Below, one piece after another: positions 26,622-36,760 of a stretch of DNA of 64,000 nucleotides (its first letter is position 1; every line of letters begins with the position of its first letter). Source of the stretch: an uncultured Saprospiraceae bacterium. GTDB taxonomy: Bacteria; Bacteroidota; Bacteroidia; Chitinophagales; Saprospiraceae. The translations under genes were made by a program, and so were the position numbers. The DNA is taken from the NCBI GenBank assembly GCA_938015435.1, contig CALLPN010000003.1, positions 426,803-490,802 of the forward strand, in the 5' to 3' direction. The notes beneath the pieces are model-generated. The model searched no databases, had not been told where the DNA came from, and saw only the letters and a list, made by a program, of their open reading frames with translations.

Positions 26622-28912
26622 TGAAACATATACTTCTTTGTGTAAGCTGGGTAGTTTGTATTGCTACATTCTCAATTGTCTTTTCATCTTGTGGATTGAG
26701 AGGTGCATTCTTAGGCGGCAATGATAATAATAATGTCAATTCATCAGCTAGAGGATTAGACGGACAAGCAGAGAAATATTTTAAGGCAGGAAAATATCGA
26801 GAAGCACTTGAGCTCTATAAACAAATCGAGAGTACAAAGGAAAATTTATTTTATAAGGGTATCGCTGCCTACCATGTAGGTGAAATAGACCTTTCACTTA
26901 GGAGTCTGATAGACTCATATGGAGGTGGAAATCGTGATGAGAGATTATATGCCTATATGGCAGATAATTACTTGACTCAGGGTAATTATGAAGAGGCTAC
27001 TAATTTTTATAAAAATTATTTGCAATATCTTGACAGAGATTCTCCAAAGAGAAATGAGACTATACACAAAATAAAAAGATGTGGTTTTGCAAAGGATTAC
27101 AAATATGTGGATCAACAAGCTTTTGTTGAAAATCTAGGTGGATCAGTTAATACGATTTATGATGAATTATCTGCATTACAAAGTCCTGCCAATCCTAATA
27201 AGTACTATTTCTCTTCTAATAGAAACGGAAGTACAGGAGGGCTAAGATCGGAGGACGGATCGAAAGATGATGTTTATGGATCTTACTCATCTGATATGTA
27301 TGCTATCGAAACTTCAGGAGGTAACTGGAACTCTGTATCAAGTATAGATCCGGTACTCAACACGCCTAGGCATGACATTATACAAGATTTTAGTAAGGGC
27401 GGAGAGATTCTTTATTACCTAAAGACAAATGATTTTAAAAAGGGATCTATTCTAACTGATACATTTAGAAATAGTAGAGAAGAAGTAATCTTTCCAAGTG
27501 TAATGCAATGTCCTATTGTCGGTGACCTCGGAGATAGGGATATAAGAGTCTTTGATGATAATACATATATATTCTCGAGTATGAGAAAAGGTGGTTATGG
27601 TGGATATGATCTTTACATTTTGACAAAAAATGATAGTGTTTGGGCGGATCCTATTAATTTGGGACCAGAGATCAATAGCTCATTTGATGAGCTTACTCCT
27701 TACTTGACAAAAAATGGAAGTAAACTTTATTTTAGTTCTAATAGGATTAATAGTATGGGCGGTTTTGATATCTACACAAGTGATTTTGGATTGGAGACAG
27801 GTAACTGGTCCCAGCCAGAGAATCTTGGCTTACCTATCAATTCACCGAGAGACGATGTATACTTTAGGTTAGCAGCAGATGGACTTTCTGGAATCATGTC
27901 GTCTGATAGAATGGAATCAATGGGAGGCCATGATTTATTTATGGTATATTTTAAAAATCAGATTCAAGATCAAATGAATTTGAGTTATACTATTCCATTT
28001 CTCAAAGTAAGAGAGCGTAGGATATTGGAAGAGACTATAAAAGCTGAGGAAATGGCTGCGGCACAAGAAGCGTTAATGGATTCGACAGGAGTAATAGTTG
28101 AGCCTGTAATAGATCAAGTAGAAGAGGTACAAGCAGAAGCAAGAAAAGATTATTCTGGCGTGCCCAAAAGAGAAGTTGTTATTGCTCCTCTATTATATGG
28201 AGCCTCAGAGAATATCACTAATCCACAGAACCTTACTCAGCTTAATAAGGTAATAGAAACACTAAAGATTTTTCCTGAGACGACTATAGAAATAACAGGA
28301 CACGCAGTGAAAGAAGGGCTCCCAGAATTTGATCTTTATTTTTCAATTAAGAGAGCTGAAAAAGCAGCAGACTATCTTAAGAAAAATGGAATTTCGGCTA
28401 ATCGAATATTTCTAAGAGGTGTAGGAACAGAATATGGTGTTGTAGCACCAACTAGTGTTATATTATCTAATAAATATAACAGAAGATTGGATTTAAGAAT
28501 AGTAGCACCTTCCGAAGTACCTCTAAGAGTAATCTATGATAACCCATCTATTCCTGACCAATCCAAAAATATTGCTGTGTCTAGATTAATTGGATTCCAA
28601 TCAGGACTCAAGTATAAGATATCCCTAACCGCTACTAAGCAGATGTATAAGGATCCTATTATCCGGAAGGAATCTGATATTATGATAGACAAAGAGATAG
28701 GAAGTGATAATTATCAGTACACTTTAGGAATATATCAGACCTATACGCAAGCTCGTTCAGCGAAGTCTCGATTGACTAGAAAAAAGCAATTTTCTAATGT
28801 TACAATTGAAGCATATATCAATGGTAGAATTATAGAAAGGAGTGATGTTGCAAAGTACCAATCGCAATATGTTGATATAGCTAATTTTATCAGATATGAA
28901 ATGCCTAAATAA
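26621..28912 (+). CDS. OmpA-family lipoprotein with TPR, WD40-like and SPOR-like domains
   Basis: A 763-residue lipoprotein: signal peptide ending VFSSC (Cys24), TPR helices (about 50-165), and PD40/WD40-like propeller blades (about 175-445) with YYFSSNRNGS, YIFSSMRKGGYGG, LYFSSNRINSMGG and SGIMSSDRMESMGG. A coiled Glu/Ala-rich stretch follows (about 465-510). The OmpA-like peptidoglycan-binding domain spans about 520-630, with ITGHAVKEG and NRIFLRGVGTEYG. A C-terminal part about 690-763 (YTLGIYQTYTQARSAKSRL) resembles a SPOR domain. The type resembles PorE-like T9SS anchors and other Bacteroidota envelope scaffolds. Its start overlaps the E2 stop by one base, so it is probably in the E2 transcript, with no functional link obvious. 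Confidence 0.82.
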   Translation: MKHILLCVSWVVCIATFSIVFSSCGLRGAFLGGNDNNNVNSSARGLDGQAEKYFKAGKYREALELYKQIESTKENLFYKGIAAYHVGEIDLSLRSLIDSYGGGNRDERLYAYMADNYLTQGNYEEATNFYKNYLQYLDRDSPKRNETIHKIKRCGFAKDYKYVDQQAFVENLGGSVNTIYDELSALQSPANPNKYYFSSNRNGSTGGLRSEDGSKDDVYGSYSSDMYAIETSGGNWNSVSSIDPVLNTPRHDIIQDFSKGGEILYYLKTNDFKKGSILTDTFRNSREEVIFPSVMQCPIVGDLGDRDIRVFDDNTYIFSSMRKGGYGGYDLYILTKNDSVWADPINLGPEINSSFDELTPYLTKNGSKLYFSSNRINSMGGFDIYTSDFGLETGNWSQPENLGLPINSPRDDVYFRLAADGLSGIMSSDRMESMGGHDLFMVYFKNQIQDQMNLSYTIPFLKVRERRILEETIKAEEMAAAQEALMDSTGVIVEPVIDQVEEVQAEARKDYSGVPKREVVIAPLLYGASENITNPQNLTQLNKVIETLKIFPETTIEITGHAVKEGLPEFDLYFSIKRAEKAADYLKKNGISANRIFLRGVGTEYGVVAPTSVILSNKYNRRLDLRIVAPSEVPLRVIYDNPSIPDQSKNIAVSRLIGFQSGLKYKISLTATKQMYKDPIIRKESDIMIDKEIGSDNYQYTLGIYQTYTQARSAKSRLTRKKQFSNVTIEAYINGRIIERSDVAKYQSQYVDIANFIRYEMPK

Positions 28913-28920
28913 TATTTTTG
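28913..28920 (+). promoter_or_regulatory. -7 promoter box (TATTTTTG) for the thioredoxin-fold gene
   Basis: An exact TAnnTTTG match directly after the stop codon of the preceding gene, 102 bases before the ATG at 29022. Confidence 0.5.
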
Positions 28921-29021
28921 CTTATTATCTATATCAAGATAACCAATAACAAAAAGGTAACGTTATTATACTTCAAAAAGGAAGCGTTAGACTTTCTTAA
29001 TTCTCAAATAAGAAATAATCT

Positions 29022-30203
29022 ATGAAATCGTTAATCATAATTTTAGGGATAGTTATTAGTGTATCAGCAATTGGACAAGAGGTTGAAGGTATTCAATTTA
29101 TAAAAGAGAATTTATCTATGGCACAAAGCAAAGCTGCTGCTGCTGAAAAGATAATATTCGTGGATGCTTACACAACATGGTGTGGTCCTTGTAAGATGAT
29201 GGATCGTACTACATTCAAAGATGTGGAAGTAACAAAGTATTACAATGAAAATTTTGTAAACCTCAAGATGGATATGGAGAAAGGAAACGGTCCTTCATTT
29301 GCACAAATGCATTCTATTCGAGGCTATCCATCTCTTCTATTTTTAAATGCAGGAGGAGAATTAGTACACCGTTCTTTAGGTTTTCAAGACGGTAAAAAAT
29401 TCTTAGAATTAGGAAAATCGGCATCTGATCCAAACCAACAAGTGATTACATTACAGAAGCGATTTGAAAGAGGAGAAAAGGATCAAGATTTTTTACTTAA
29501 CTATGCGGACGCACTTACCATGGCGGGTATGGACGGATACGAGGAGGCAACTCAAGCTTATATAGACCAAGAGAAAGATTGGAATTCGCCTAAGAATATT
29601 AGAGCATTATTTGATTATTCGAAGGCTTCTATAGACTCAAAGCTTTTTGAATATATGTTGGCTAATAAAAGTCTATTTGAATCCGAGATAGGTGTTCAAA
29701 AAGTAGAAGATAAAATTTCATTTGCAGCAAGCTCAGATGTAAGAGTTAAGCAGGTTAATCCTACTGATCAAGAGGCATTAACTATTCACTTCACTAAGTA
29801 TTATGGTGAAGATAACGCTGCCGAAAGAGCGACAGGGTATTACCTCAATAATCTAATGTATTCTCCTGGAGAAGTCAACGAGCAAAAGTATCTGGCCGAC
29901 GTTCAATTGTTTATGGCAACTAATCCTACTTTAAGCTCTCAAAGTTTAAATGCACATGCTTGGAGGATCTATGAACTTTCAGACGATAAGTTAATATTAT
30001 CTCAGGCAGAGTCATGGATTAATAAATCAATCAAACTCGAAAAGAACTCTTACAATCTCGATACCAAGGCCTCTATTCTATACAAGTTGGGAAAGAAAAT
30101 TGATGCGATGCAAGCAGCGGAAGAGTCACTAATATTGGCAGGAGAAGAGGGTAGTGATCCTACTGCCACTCAAGAGATGCTAAAGAAAATTATAGCGATG
30201 TAA
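29022..30203 (+). CDS. Secreted thioredoxin-fold protein with helical C-terminal domain
   Basis: A 393-residue protein with a signal peptide (1-19, ending SAIGQ). Its thioredoxin domain (about 22-135) carries the redox pair Cys54/Cys57 in TTWCGPCKMMD and the cis-Pro turn GYPSLLF (about 98-104). The remaining 250 residues are helical and look TPR-like (for example DQDFLLNYADALTMAGMDGYEEATQAYI). It should act in the periplasm as a thiol oxidoreductase or disulfide-reducing protein. The extra helical domain probably binds a partner. A strong terminator follows at 30231. Confidence 0.85.
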   Translation: MKSLIIILGIVISVSAIGQEVEGIQFIKENLSMAQSKAAAAEKIIFVDAYTTWCGPCKMMDRTTFKDVEVTKYYNENFVNLKMDMEKGNGPSFAQMHSIRGYPSLLFLNAGGELVHRSLGFQDGKKFLELGKSASDPNQQVITLQKRFERGEKDQDFLLNYADALTMAGMDGYEEATQAYIDQEKDWNSPKNIRALFDYSKASIDSKLFEYMLANKSLFESEIGVQKVEDKISFAASSDVRVKQVNPTDQEALTIHFTKYYGEDNAAERATGYYLNNLMYSPGEVNEQKYLADVQLFMATNPTLSSQSLNAHAWRIYELSDDKLILSQAESWINKSIKLEKNSYNLDTKASILYKLGKKIDAMQAAEESLILAGEEGSDPTATQEMLKKIIAM

Positions 30204-30230
30204 ATATTATAAGAATAAGAGAATCATGAG

Positions 30231-30262
30231 AGGCCATTGAATTTAATTCAATGGCCTTTTTA
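30231..30262. terminator. Strong bidirectional terminator
   Basis: AGGCCATTGAAT (30231-30242) and ATTCAATGGCCT (30246-30257) form a perfect 12-base-pair stem with a 3-base loop, followed by TTTTTATTTT. It lies between the thioredoxin-fold gene and the convergent dprA. Confidence 0.85.
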
Positions 30263-30288
30263 TTTTATAAGTTCAGATTAATAACGTT

Positions 30289-31383
30289 CTAATGTAGCAT
30301 ATATCTTTTGCCTGGTAATGGTCTTACTATTCCTTTAAACTCTAACTGAATTAATATTGAAGATAGTTCAGATGCTGGGATCTGCATCAGATGCTGAAGA
30401 GTATCTATAGGTAGTTCTTTATGCGCTCTTATGTAATCCAATATGGATTGTTCTCTATCTGATAACTCTACGAATAACTGAGCTTGGATAGGTTGATTAC
30501 TGATTTCATCCCACCTCATAATATACGCGATATCTTCGGCAGATTCAATCATATGCGCTTTGTGTGTTTTGATTAATTTATTGGGTCCTGCTGACATCTT
30601 ATCGTTGATCCTACCTGGAACAGCAAACACATCTTTGTTATATGCATCAGCGAATGTAGCAGTAATGATAGATCCACCTTTTGCTGCAGATTCAATTATA
30701 ATTACGGCATCGCTAAGAGCTGCGATGATACGATTTCGCATAGGAAAATTTTCTCTGTCTGGTTTGCTGCTCTGCCCAAATTCTGTAAGTAATCCACCAT
30801 GATCGATCATCTTTCGAGATAGTTTTCTATTGCTTGCAGGATAAATCATATCTAGGCCATGACCGAGTACTCCAATAGTTTCTTGGCCTGTTTCTACGGA
30901 CTTACGATGTGAGGTAGTATCGATACCATAAGCAAGACCACTAATGATGTTAACGCCATAAGACTTTAGTCCTTCCACGATTTTTTCGCACTGGATGATT
31001 CCGTATTCACTAGGCTTACGAGTTCCAACGATTCCTATAGTTCTTTGAGGATTGAGATTAGCGGATCCTTGATAATAAAGCATGACTGGACTCTGATCAA
31101 AATATTTGAGTCTGCGAGGGTAATTGTCATTGAGATAGTATAAGGCCGTTACGTGATTCTTATCTATAAATTTCACCTCTAGCTCTGCCTTGGATAAAGC
31201 ATCGTCTCTATCGCTTAATATTTGTTGAGCTGTGATTTTAGCAATTTGAGGGATGGCGATAAGGTCATCTTCATTAGCAGACCAGAGTGCTTCCGCAGAT
31301 CCAAGGTGGGCTATAATTGACTTAGCAGATACAGGACCTACATTGTTGATCTTAGTGATCGCAATTTGATATAGTATTGACAT
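30289..31383 (-). CDS. dprA: DNA-processing protein DprA
   Basis: DprA loads RecA onto incoming single-stranded DNA during natural transformation. The 364-residue protein has an N-terminal helix-hairpin-helix/SAM-like domain (about 1-65). Its Rossmann-like core (about 75-285) has the motifs IGIVGTRKPSEYG, ISGLAYGIDTTSHR, GVLGHGLDMIYPASN, FPMRNRIIAALSDAVIIIE and GGSIITATFADAYNKDVFAVPG. A winged-helix domain ends the protein (about 300-364). The full motif set predicts an active protein. No other competence gene is in the window, although DprA is widespread also in non-competent bacteria. Confidence 0.93.
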   Translation of the reverse strand: MSILYQIAITKINNVGPVSAKSIIAHLGSAEALWSANEDDLIAIPQIAKITAQQILSDRDDALSKAELEVKFIDKNHVTALYYLNDNYPRRLKYFDQSPVMLYYQGSANLNPQRTIGIVGTRKPSEYGIIQCEKIVEGLKSYGVNIISGLAYGIDTTSHRKSVETGQETIGVLGHGLDMIYPASNRKLSRKMIDHGGLLTEFGQSSKPDRENFPMRNRIIAALSDAVIIIESAAKGGSIITATFADAYNKDVFAVPGRINDKMSAGPNKLIKTHKAHMIESAEDIAYIMRWDEISNQPIQAQLFVELSDREQSILDYIRAHKELPIDTLQHLMQIPASELSSILIQLEFKGIVRPLPGKRYMLH

Positions 31384-31478
31384 TCTAATTTCAATTTTAT
31401 AATTCTATATGTTAGTATTAAATGTTGTTCTTGATATAAATATATTTAGGTTAGCTTCTTTATTTCGTAATGAACATA

Positions 31479-33392
31479 TTAGTTCTTTACACCTGCGGAT
31501 TGATAAAATTTATTTGCGTTCACTGTATCACCCATCATCTTATAAGTATCACCAATTGCTCTATTAACAGTAGCATTGGTTTTTGTAATTTCATACGCTT
31601 TACTGAGGTAATGCATGGCCCATTTATTATTGTGTTTTTTGATAAATAGTTCGTTGTATCCAAGATCGTAATAAAAATTAATAATCTCATTGTCTGACAT
31701 TCGTCCTCCTCTTAAGTATTCTATGTACTCTATGATGAATGGAATATCAGGCCTATTAGTTCCTACATCTTTGAATGTTGCCAATAACTTTGGAAGGTCG
31801 TTATCTATCTTATGTAATTCACTTGCCATTCCTGCACGCATGAGCTGCGCGTTTTTGTATTTGGGTATCAGAGAGGCTGCTTTATTAGAGTATTGCATAC
31901 CTTCTAATAACATTGCTTTTTTCTTATCTCTATTACTTTCAGCTCTTGCTTCATTATAAAGAGCAGTAGACATAAACGAGTTTGCTCTTGCACTATTAGT
32001 TGATACTTTTACAGCGGACTGATTAAGTGTCATAGCAGATTCCCACGCAGGGATGCGAGTGATAGTTTTGTAGCTATAACCCAAAATTATAATGCCTAAT
32101 ATAGCAAATGACAAATATTTTCCGACTGGTGATTTCCAATTGTTCAACTTATCCCTAAGTAGATAGACAATGATGAGACACGACCCAACGGTCGATATAA
32201 ATATAAATCGCTCATTCATAAATGTACCCACATTGATAATGACATTGGATACGATACTAAGTGCAGCTAGATAAAATATTATTGAAAAACTGATAATCGA
32301 TTTACTTCTCAATTTCCAAAACAGAATAGCAACTAATCCTAAGTGAGCAACTAATCCTAAGATCGCTCTAAAGTCTCCCCAGTTTAAAATCGGAATAGCA
32401 TAAGGGTAGTAATCGTGTGATAACTCTACTGGAGCAATACTAAGACCAATGTACTTTAGTAATGTGTAAGATATCGTTGCTAGTTTTTGGCCTCCTGTCA
32501 TTCCATAAAATGGATTGTTCATCACATCTGTAATCACCATACTGAAATCAGGTACTCCTGCTACATTGAATCTTAGCATAAGATATGCTATAGTAGTTGC
32601 TAATAGTATTCCCATTACTTTGAGATAGTCGCTTAACTTCGAAGTGGTAAAGAAGAACATGGCAGCCGGAATGATAGCAAGAAAAGTAATTGTATTTTCT
32701 TTAGACAATAAGCCGAGAAAAAACATCAACATAGCAACTATCAATTGCCAAGTCTTCTTACTGTTTACATAATGTAGAACGGAGATAACTGTTAACCCAG
32801 AAAAAAGCATCGCCATGATCTCATCCCTTCCTTTGATGTTGGCAACGGCCTCAGTATGTACAGGGTGAAGTGTATAGATTAGTGCCGTTAGGAATGCTAA
32901 GCCCAAGAATGTATTTCGATTTTTATCCCTATTGAGTAAGAGTAAGTAAAGCATCCAAAAAATGATCATACATGTGAGGCCGTATAGTATAATATTGTTG
33001 ATGTGACCTACTCTGGGTGACATACCAAAAGCTTCAATTTCTAAAGCAAAAGTGACTAATGACAATGGTCTATAACGACTCCCTTGGACAAGGTTTTTCT
33101 GTTCACCAAAGTAACCTGTCATACTTTCAGTAGTCATGATATCCCAAACTCCGGCAGCGCCTTTAGACGTAAATTGGTTGTCTTTGATCACTATGGCATC
33201 ATCTAGAACATAACCAAAATCTACACCTTGGAAATATAATAATCCACATAGTACAAACAAAATGCTGGCCCTCATCCCGTTGTCTTTCCAGAAGGAGTAA
33301 TCTTGGGGAACATATGGAACTATAGGTTCTACAACTGATTTTACCTTTGGAGCCTTTACAACCGCTGCGTTCTTGTTTTTCTTTTTGGCCAC
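31479..33392 (-). CDS. Polytopic membrane protein with TPR tail (TMTC-like family)
   Basis: A 637-residue inner-membrane protein. A basic N-terminus (MAKKKNKNAAVVK) is followed by about ten hydrophobic helices (about 40-470). The first extramembrane loop carries the Asp-rich DYVLDD-like signature FGYVLDDAIVIKD (about 60-72), typical of GT-C glycosyltransferases of the PMT/TMTC type. The conserved LHPVHTEAVANIKGRDE segment (about 175-191) is also TMTC-like. The C-terminal 170 residues contain TPR-like helices. TMTC proteins are O-mannosyltransferases in animals, and bacterial relatives are probably glycosyltransferases acting on exported proteins. This is inference from family resemblance. Confidence 0.8.
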   Translation of the reverse strand: MAKKKNKNAAVVKAPKVKSVVEPIVPYVPQDYSFWKDNGMRASILFVLCGLLYFQGVDFGYVLDDAIVIKDNQFTSKGAAGVWDIMTTESMTGYFGEQKNLVQGSRYRPLSLVTFALEIEAFGMSPRVGHINNIILYGLTCMIIFWMLYLLLLNRDKNRNTFLGLAFLTALIYTLHPVHTEAVANIKGRDEIMAMLFSGLTVISVLHYVNSKKTWQLIVAMLMFFLGLLSKENTITFLAIIPAAMFFFTTSKLSDYLKVMGILLATTIAYLMLRFNVAGVPDFSMVITDVMNNPFYGMTGGQKLATISYTLLKYIGLSIAPVELSHDYYPYAIPILNWGDFRAILGLVAHLGLVAILFWKLRSKSIISFSIIFYLAALSIVSNVIINVGTFMNERFIFISTVGSCLIIVYLLRDKLNNWKSPVGKYLSFAILGIIILGYSYKTITRIPAWESAMTLNQSAVKVSTNSARANSFMSTALYNEARAESNRDKKKAMLLEGMQYSNKAASLIPKYKNAQLMRAGMASELHKIDNDLPKLLATFKDVGTNRPDIPFIIEYIEYLRGGRMSDNEIINFYYDLGYNELFIKKHNNKWAMHYLSKAYEITKTNATVNRAIGDTYKMMGDTVNANKFYQSAGVKN

Positions 33393-33414
33393 TTCTTTTG
33401 AGATACTTGAATTC

Positions 33415-33422
33415 CAAAGTTA
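33415..33422 (-). promoter_or_regulatory. -7 promoter box (TAACTTTG) for the TMTC-like gene
   Basis: An exact TAnnTTTG match on the minus strand, 23 bases before the start codon at 33392, giving a very short leader. Confidence 0.55.
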
Positions 33423-33526
33423 ATAAATAGAAAGAAAAAGAAATGAAATATTCCAATCCAAGGACTTTCATATATTAGTAAAAGAATGGTTTATCTTCAC
33501 AATCTTATCAAAAGTCACGAGTGAAT

Positions 33527-34579
33527 ATGAAAACAATAAAAGGCCCTGCAATATTTTTAGCTCAATTTATGGGCGATGAAGCACCTTACAATTCCCTAGA
33601 AAGTATCTGCCAATGGGCCTCAGACTTAGGATATAAAGGTATCCAGATTCCTACATGGGAATCTAGACTGATAGATCTAGAGAAAGCTTCTACGAGCAAG
33701 ACTTACTGTGACGAACTAAAAGGCAGGATAGCTAGCTATGGCCTTGAGATTACAGAGTTGTCCACTCATTTGCAAGGACAATTAATTGCCGTTAACCCTA
33801 CTTACGATAGTATGTTTGATGCCTTTGCTCCGGACGAAGTTAAAGGCAACCCATCGGCAAGACAAGCTTGGGCAGTAAATCAGCTTATGATGGCCGGTAA
33901 AGCAAGTGAGCACCTTGGATTAAATGCACATGCTACGTTCTCTGGAGCGTTGATATGGCAGACGGTGTACCCTTGGCCACAGCGGCCAGAGGGTTTGGTT
34001 GATATGGCATTTACCGAATTGGGTAAGAGATGGACTCCTATACTCGATCATTTTGATAGCTGCGGTGTAGATGTTTGTTATGAATTACATCCTGGCGAAG
34101 ACTTACATGATGGTATAACTTATGAAATGTTTCTGGAGAAGGTTAATGGTCATGAAAGAGCATGTCTAACATATGATCCAAGCCACTTCTTGTTACAGCA
34201 GTTGGATTATTTGCAGTTTATTGATTTCTATCACGAACGTATTAGAGCGTTTCATGTCAAAGATGCAGAGTTTAATCCTACAGGGAAATCCGGAGTATAT
34301 GGTGGATATCAAGGTTGGAATAATAGAGCTGGAAGATTCCGTTCGTTAGGAGATGGTCAAGTGGACTTCAAAAGTATATTTACCAAGCTATCTGAGTATT
34401 CTTATGATGGATGGGCTGTGATGGAATGGGAATGCTGTGTCAAATCTCCAGAACAAGGAGCTCGAGAAGGAGCGCCATTTATCAAAGAACATATTATCGA
34501 AGTTACTGGTAAGGCATTTGATGATTTTGCAGGAACTGAGGTGGACGAGAGTTATTTGAAAGGATTATTGGGAATATAA
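33527..34579 (+). CDS. Sugar phosphate isomerase/epimerase-like TIM-barrel protein
   Basis: A 350-residue protein of the xylose-isomerase-like TIM-barrel (AP endonuclease 2) superfamily. Features are the start segment GPAIFLAQFMGDEAPYNSLE, WASDLGYKGIQIPTW (about 28-42), ITELSTHLQGQLIAV, the metal-site region DVCYELHPGEDLHDG (about 183-197), LTYDPSHFLLQQ (about 212-223), FHVKDAEF (about 237) and the terminal VMEWECC (about 298-304). The Glu, Asp, His and Glu of these strands are the usual divalent metal ligands. Both a GTG at 33521 and an ATG at 33527 are possible starts, and I prefer the ATG. The TonB receptor gene follows 25 bases later, suggesting linked carbohydrate uptake and use. Confidence 0.85.
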   Translation: MKTIKGPAIFLAQFMGDEAPYNSLESICQWASDLGYKGIQIPTWESRLIDLEKASTSKTYCDELKGRIASYGLEITELSTHLQGQLIAVNPTYDSMFDAFAPDEVKGNPSARQAWAVNQLMMAGKASEHLGLNAHATFSGALIWQTVYPWPQRPEGLVDMAFTELGKRWTPILDHFDSCGVDVCYELHPGEDLHDGITYEMFLEKVNGHERACLTYDPSHFLLQQLDYLQFIDFYHERIRAFHVKDAEFNPTGKSGVYGGYQGWNNRAGRFRSLGDGQVDFKSIFTKLSEYSYDGWAVMEWECCVKSPEQGAREGAPFIKEHIIEVTGKAFDDFAGTEVDESYLKGLLGI

Positions 34580-34604
34580 ATATTGATTTAGGAAATTTGT
34601 ACTT

Positions 34605-36659
34605 ATGAAAGGAAGTAAACAATTGCTATTTCTCGTTTTTCTTTTTCAATCACTTGGCGTTGTTTCTCAAGATACTACGGCTATAGAATTATTGCCAGTA
34701 GAAATTAATGATCGTAAAGTATACTCTCCTGATAAAATTCAATTAAGTAGAAGTAATTTTCTGAGTTCGCCCGCATCGTTTGATGATCCGAGTAGATTAT
34801 TGATGAAGTATCCAGGGTTCACTGTGAGTAATGATCAGAATAATGCGATTATCTATGAGGGAATGCCTAGTCATTATAGTACATGGAGTATGTATGGAGC
34901 TCAGATAGCAAGTCCAAACCATCTGAGTAATGCAGGGACAGCAAATGATAAATCTAGCCGGACTGCAGGAGGAGTCAATATGATAAGCGGCCAAGTAATT
35001 GGAACATTAGATTACCAAACTGGAATAAATGGGCCGGCACACGGGATTGGTGGTGTTGCTGATCTTTCATTACGAGCACCTTATAAAAACAGTATTACTG
35101 CCAATCTTAGTTTAATAGGGCTCGAGGCCGGAATCGATAGAGTCTTCGACAAAGGCCAATCTACTTTGATAGGAAATTATAGATACTCCACTGTTGGTTT
35201 GTTAGGGCAGCTTGGTGTTGATCTGGGCGATGAAATAATTACTTATCAAGATGCGGTCGTTGAGTATAGGAGAAATTGGAAAGATCTAGAAATTAGATTT
35301 ACAGGCGTATATGGAAAATCAGGTAACGATCATGCAGCTTCGGTAATGCAAGGGGATCCAGATGCCAAGTTTAAAAGTATTCAAAATATTGAATTCGACG
35401 CCACTAATAAATTGCTATCTGTTACAGCTAAGAACAATGAGTATGTAATGACCTTTGCTTACAGTAGTAGAAATAACGAGAGAGTCAATAATTTTGTGTT
35501 TGATAATAGGGATGAATTAGTGTTATCTAATAGTAATGAAAATATTATTTCATTATATGCGAATAGAAAGTGGGTTCATAATAATTTTCATATTAATACT
35601 GGAGTAAATGTCAACAGATTCGATCATCAAATAGTAGATCTCAATTCTAGAAATTATAATTCTCTTACAGATGAGTATGATAGAAAGATTTTTTTTAAAG
35701 ACAGTAATTTTGAACTTAGACCAAAGGTAGTTGTAGATTGGAATGTCAGTGAAAACCAAAAATTCAAGTTTGGATCTTCAGCGTATTTTAGCTCACTTAA
35801 TGAAGATGAAGCTAAGAGAAATTTCACTTACCTATTGCCATTTATCGCTTATCAGGGAAAGTTGAAGTGGTTAAATACTTCAGTTTCAATCCAAAACGAC
35901 AGGCAGTCCGTATCGCCAGAAATATTAGGAATGCAAGGCATCGATTATATTGGTGCTTTTGATAATCGAAATTTAAAGAGTATTAATTCTTGGGCTCTAA
36001 AAGTAAATTTAAATACTTCTGGCCACGGAGTATTGGCTTTCAGTAATTTTATTTTCGATACTCCAGAAAGTATTGCCATTGGTCAATTTACAGGGAATGA
36101 GAATTTTGGAATCGATGAAATAGGGAAGTTACCTATTGGTAGATATTGGGCTTCTAATGATGTGACTACATTTGGACTAAAGGCGTATACGAAATTTGAT
36201 ATCGTCGGCTATGGAGTCAATGCCAACTTCACTATCATGAATAGCCAGATGGATGCTAAGTCAGGAGGTCAAGTTCCTCTTGATTTTGACAAGTCATTTA
36301 ATCTAGGTTTGGGAAAGATATTTAGGTTTAGAGATGAAAAATCGTTGCGAATTACTAGTTCGTTTCACTTTCGTAATGGTTTCCAACGACTGCGTATTGA
36401 CATGGATGAATCCAGGGCAAGGTTGCAGACTGTTTATTCAGGTTTAGATTATGGTCGATTAAAGACTTATCAAAGACTAGATCTACGTATCAGCTACATT
36501 AAAAAGGGTAAGTGGAAAAACGTAATATCTCTAGATATACAAAATGTAATGAATAGACAAAATGATGCATTCTACTATTTCGATCCATTACTAGACGAGG
36601 TACAATTACAAAAGCAATTAGGTTTAATTCCGATCCTAAGTTGGAGAGTTGTGATCTAG
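34605..36659 (+). CDS. TonB-dependent outer-membrane receptor
   Basis: A 684-residue outer-membrane protein with a signal peptide (1-22, ending VVSQ). The plug-like domain (about 28-165) has SPASFDDPSRLLMKYPG, the type of segment seen in TonB receptor plugs, and VNMISGQVIGTLDYQTG. The remaining 500 residues alternate as a 22-strand barrel would, and the end LGLIPILSWRVVI is a terminal beta strand. There is no N-terminal carboxypeptidase-like domain and no SusD partner next to it, so it is not a SusC. Ligand is unknown. It follows the isomerase-like gene by 25 bases and may import the substrate of that enzyme. Confidence 0.82.
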   Translation: MKGSKQLLFLVFLFQSLGVVSQDTTAIELLPVEINDRKVYSPDKIQLSRSNFLSSPASFDDPSRLLMKYPGFTVSNDQNNAIIYEGMPSHYSTWSMYGAQIASPNHLSNAGTANDKSSRTAGGVNMISGQVIGTLDYQTGINGPAHGIGGVADLSLRAPYKNSITANLSLIGLEAGIDRVFDKGQSTLIGNYRYSTVGLLGQLGVDLGDEIITYQDAVVEYRRNWKDLEIRFTGVYGKSGNDHAASVMQGDPDAKFKSIQNIEFDATNKLLSVTAKNNEYVMTFAYSSRNNERVNNFVFDNRDELVLSNSNENIISLYANRKWVHNNFHINTGVNVNRFDHQIVDLNSRNYNSLTDEYDRKIFFKDSNFELRPKVVVDWNVSENQKFKFGSSAYFSSLNEDEAKRNFTYLLPFIAYQGKLKWLNTSVSIQNDRQSVSPEILGMQGIDYIGAFDNRNLKSINSWALKVNLNTSGHGVLAFSNFIFDTPESIAIGQFTGNENFGIDEIGKLPIGRYWASNDVTTFGLKAYTKFDIVGYGVNANFTIMNSQMDAKSGGQVPLDFDKSFNLGLGKIFRFRDEKSLRITSSFHFRNGFQRLRIDMDESRARLQTVYSGLDYGRLKTYQRLDLRISYIKKGKWKNVISLDIQNVMNRQNDAFYYFDPLLDEVQLQKQLGLIPILSWRVVI

Positions 36660-36760
36660 TGTTTGATGGATTCCATATATTTACTTGTTGTGCTTAATTG
36701 GGTACATACAAGGCATATATCTAACATATAAACCACTATTGAGAAATCTCAAATAAACCT

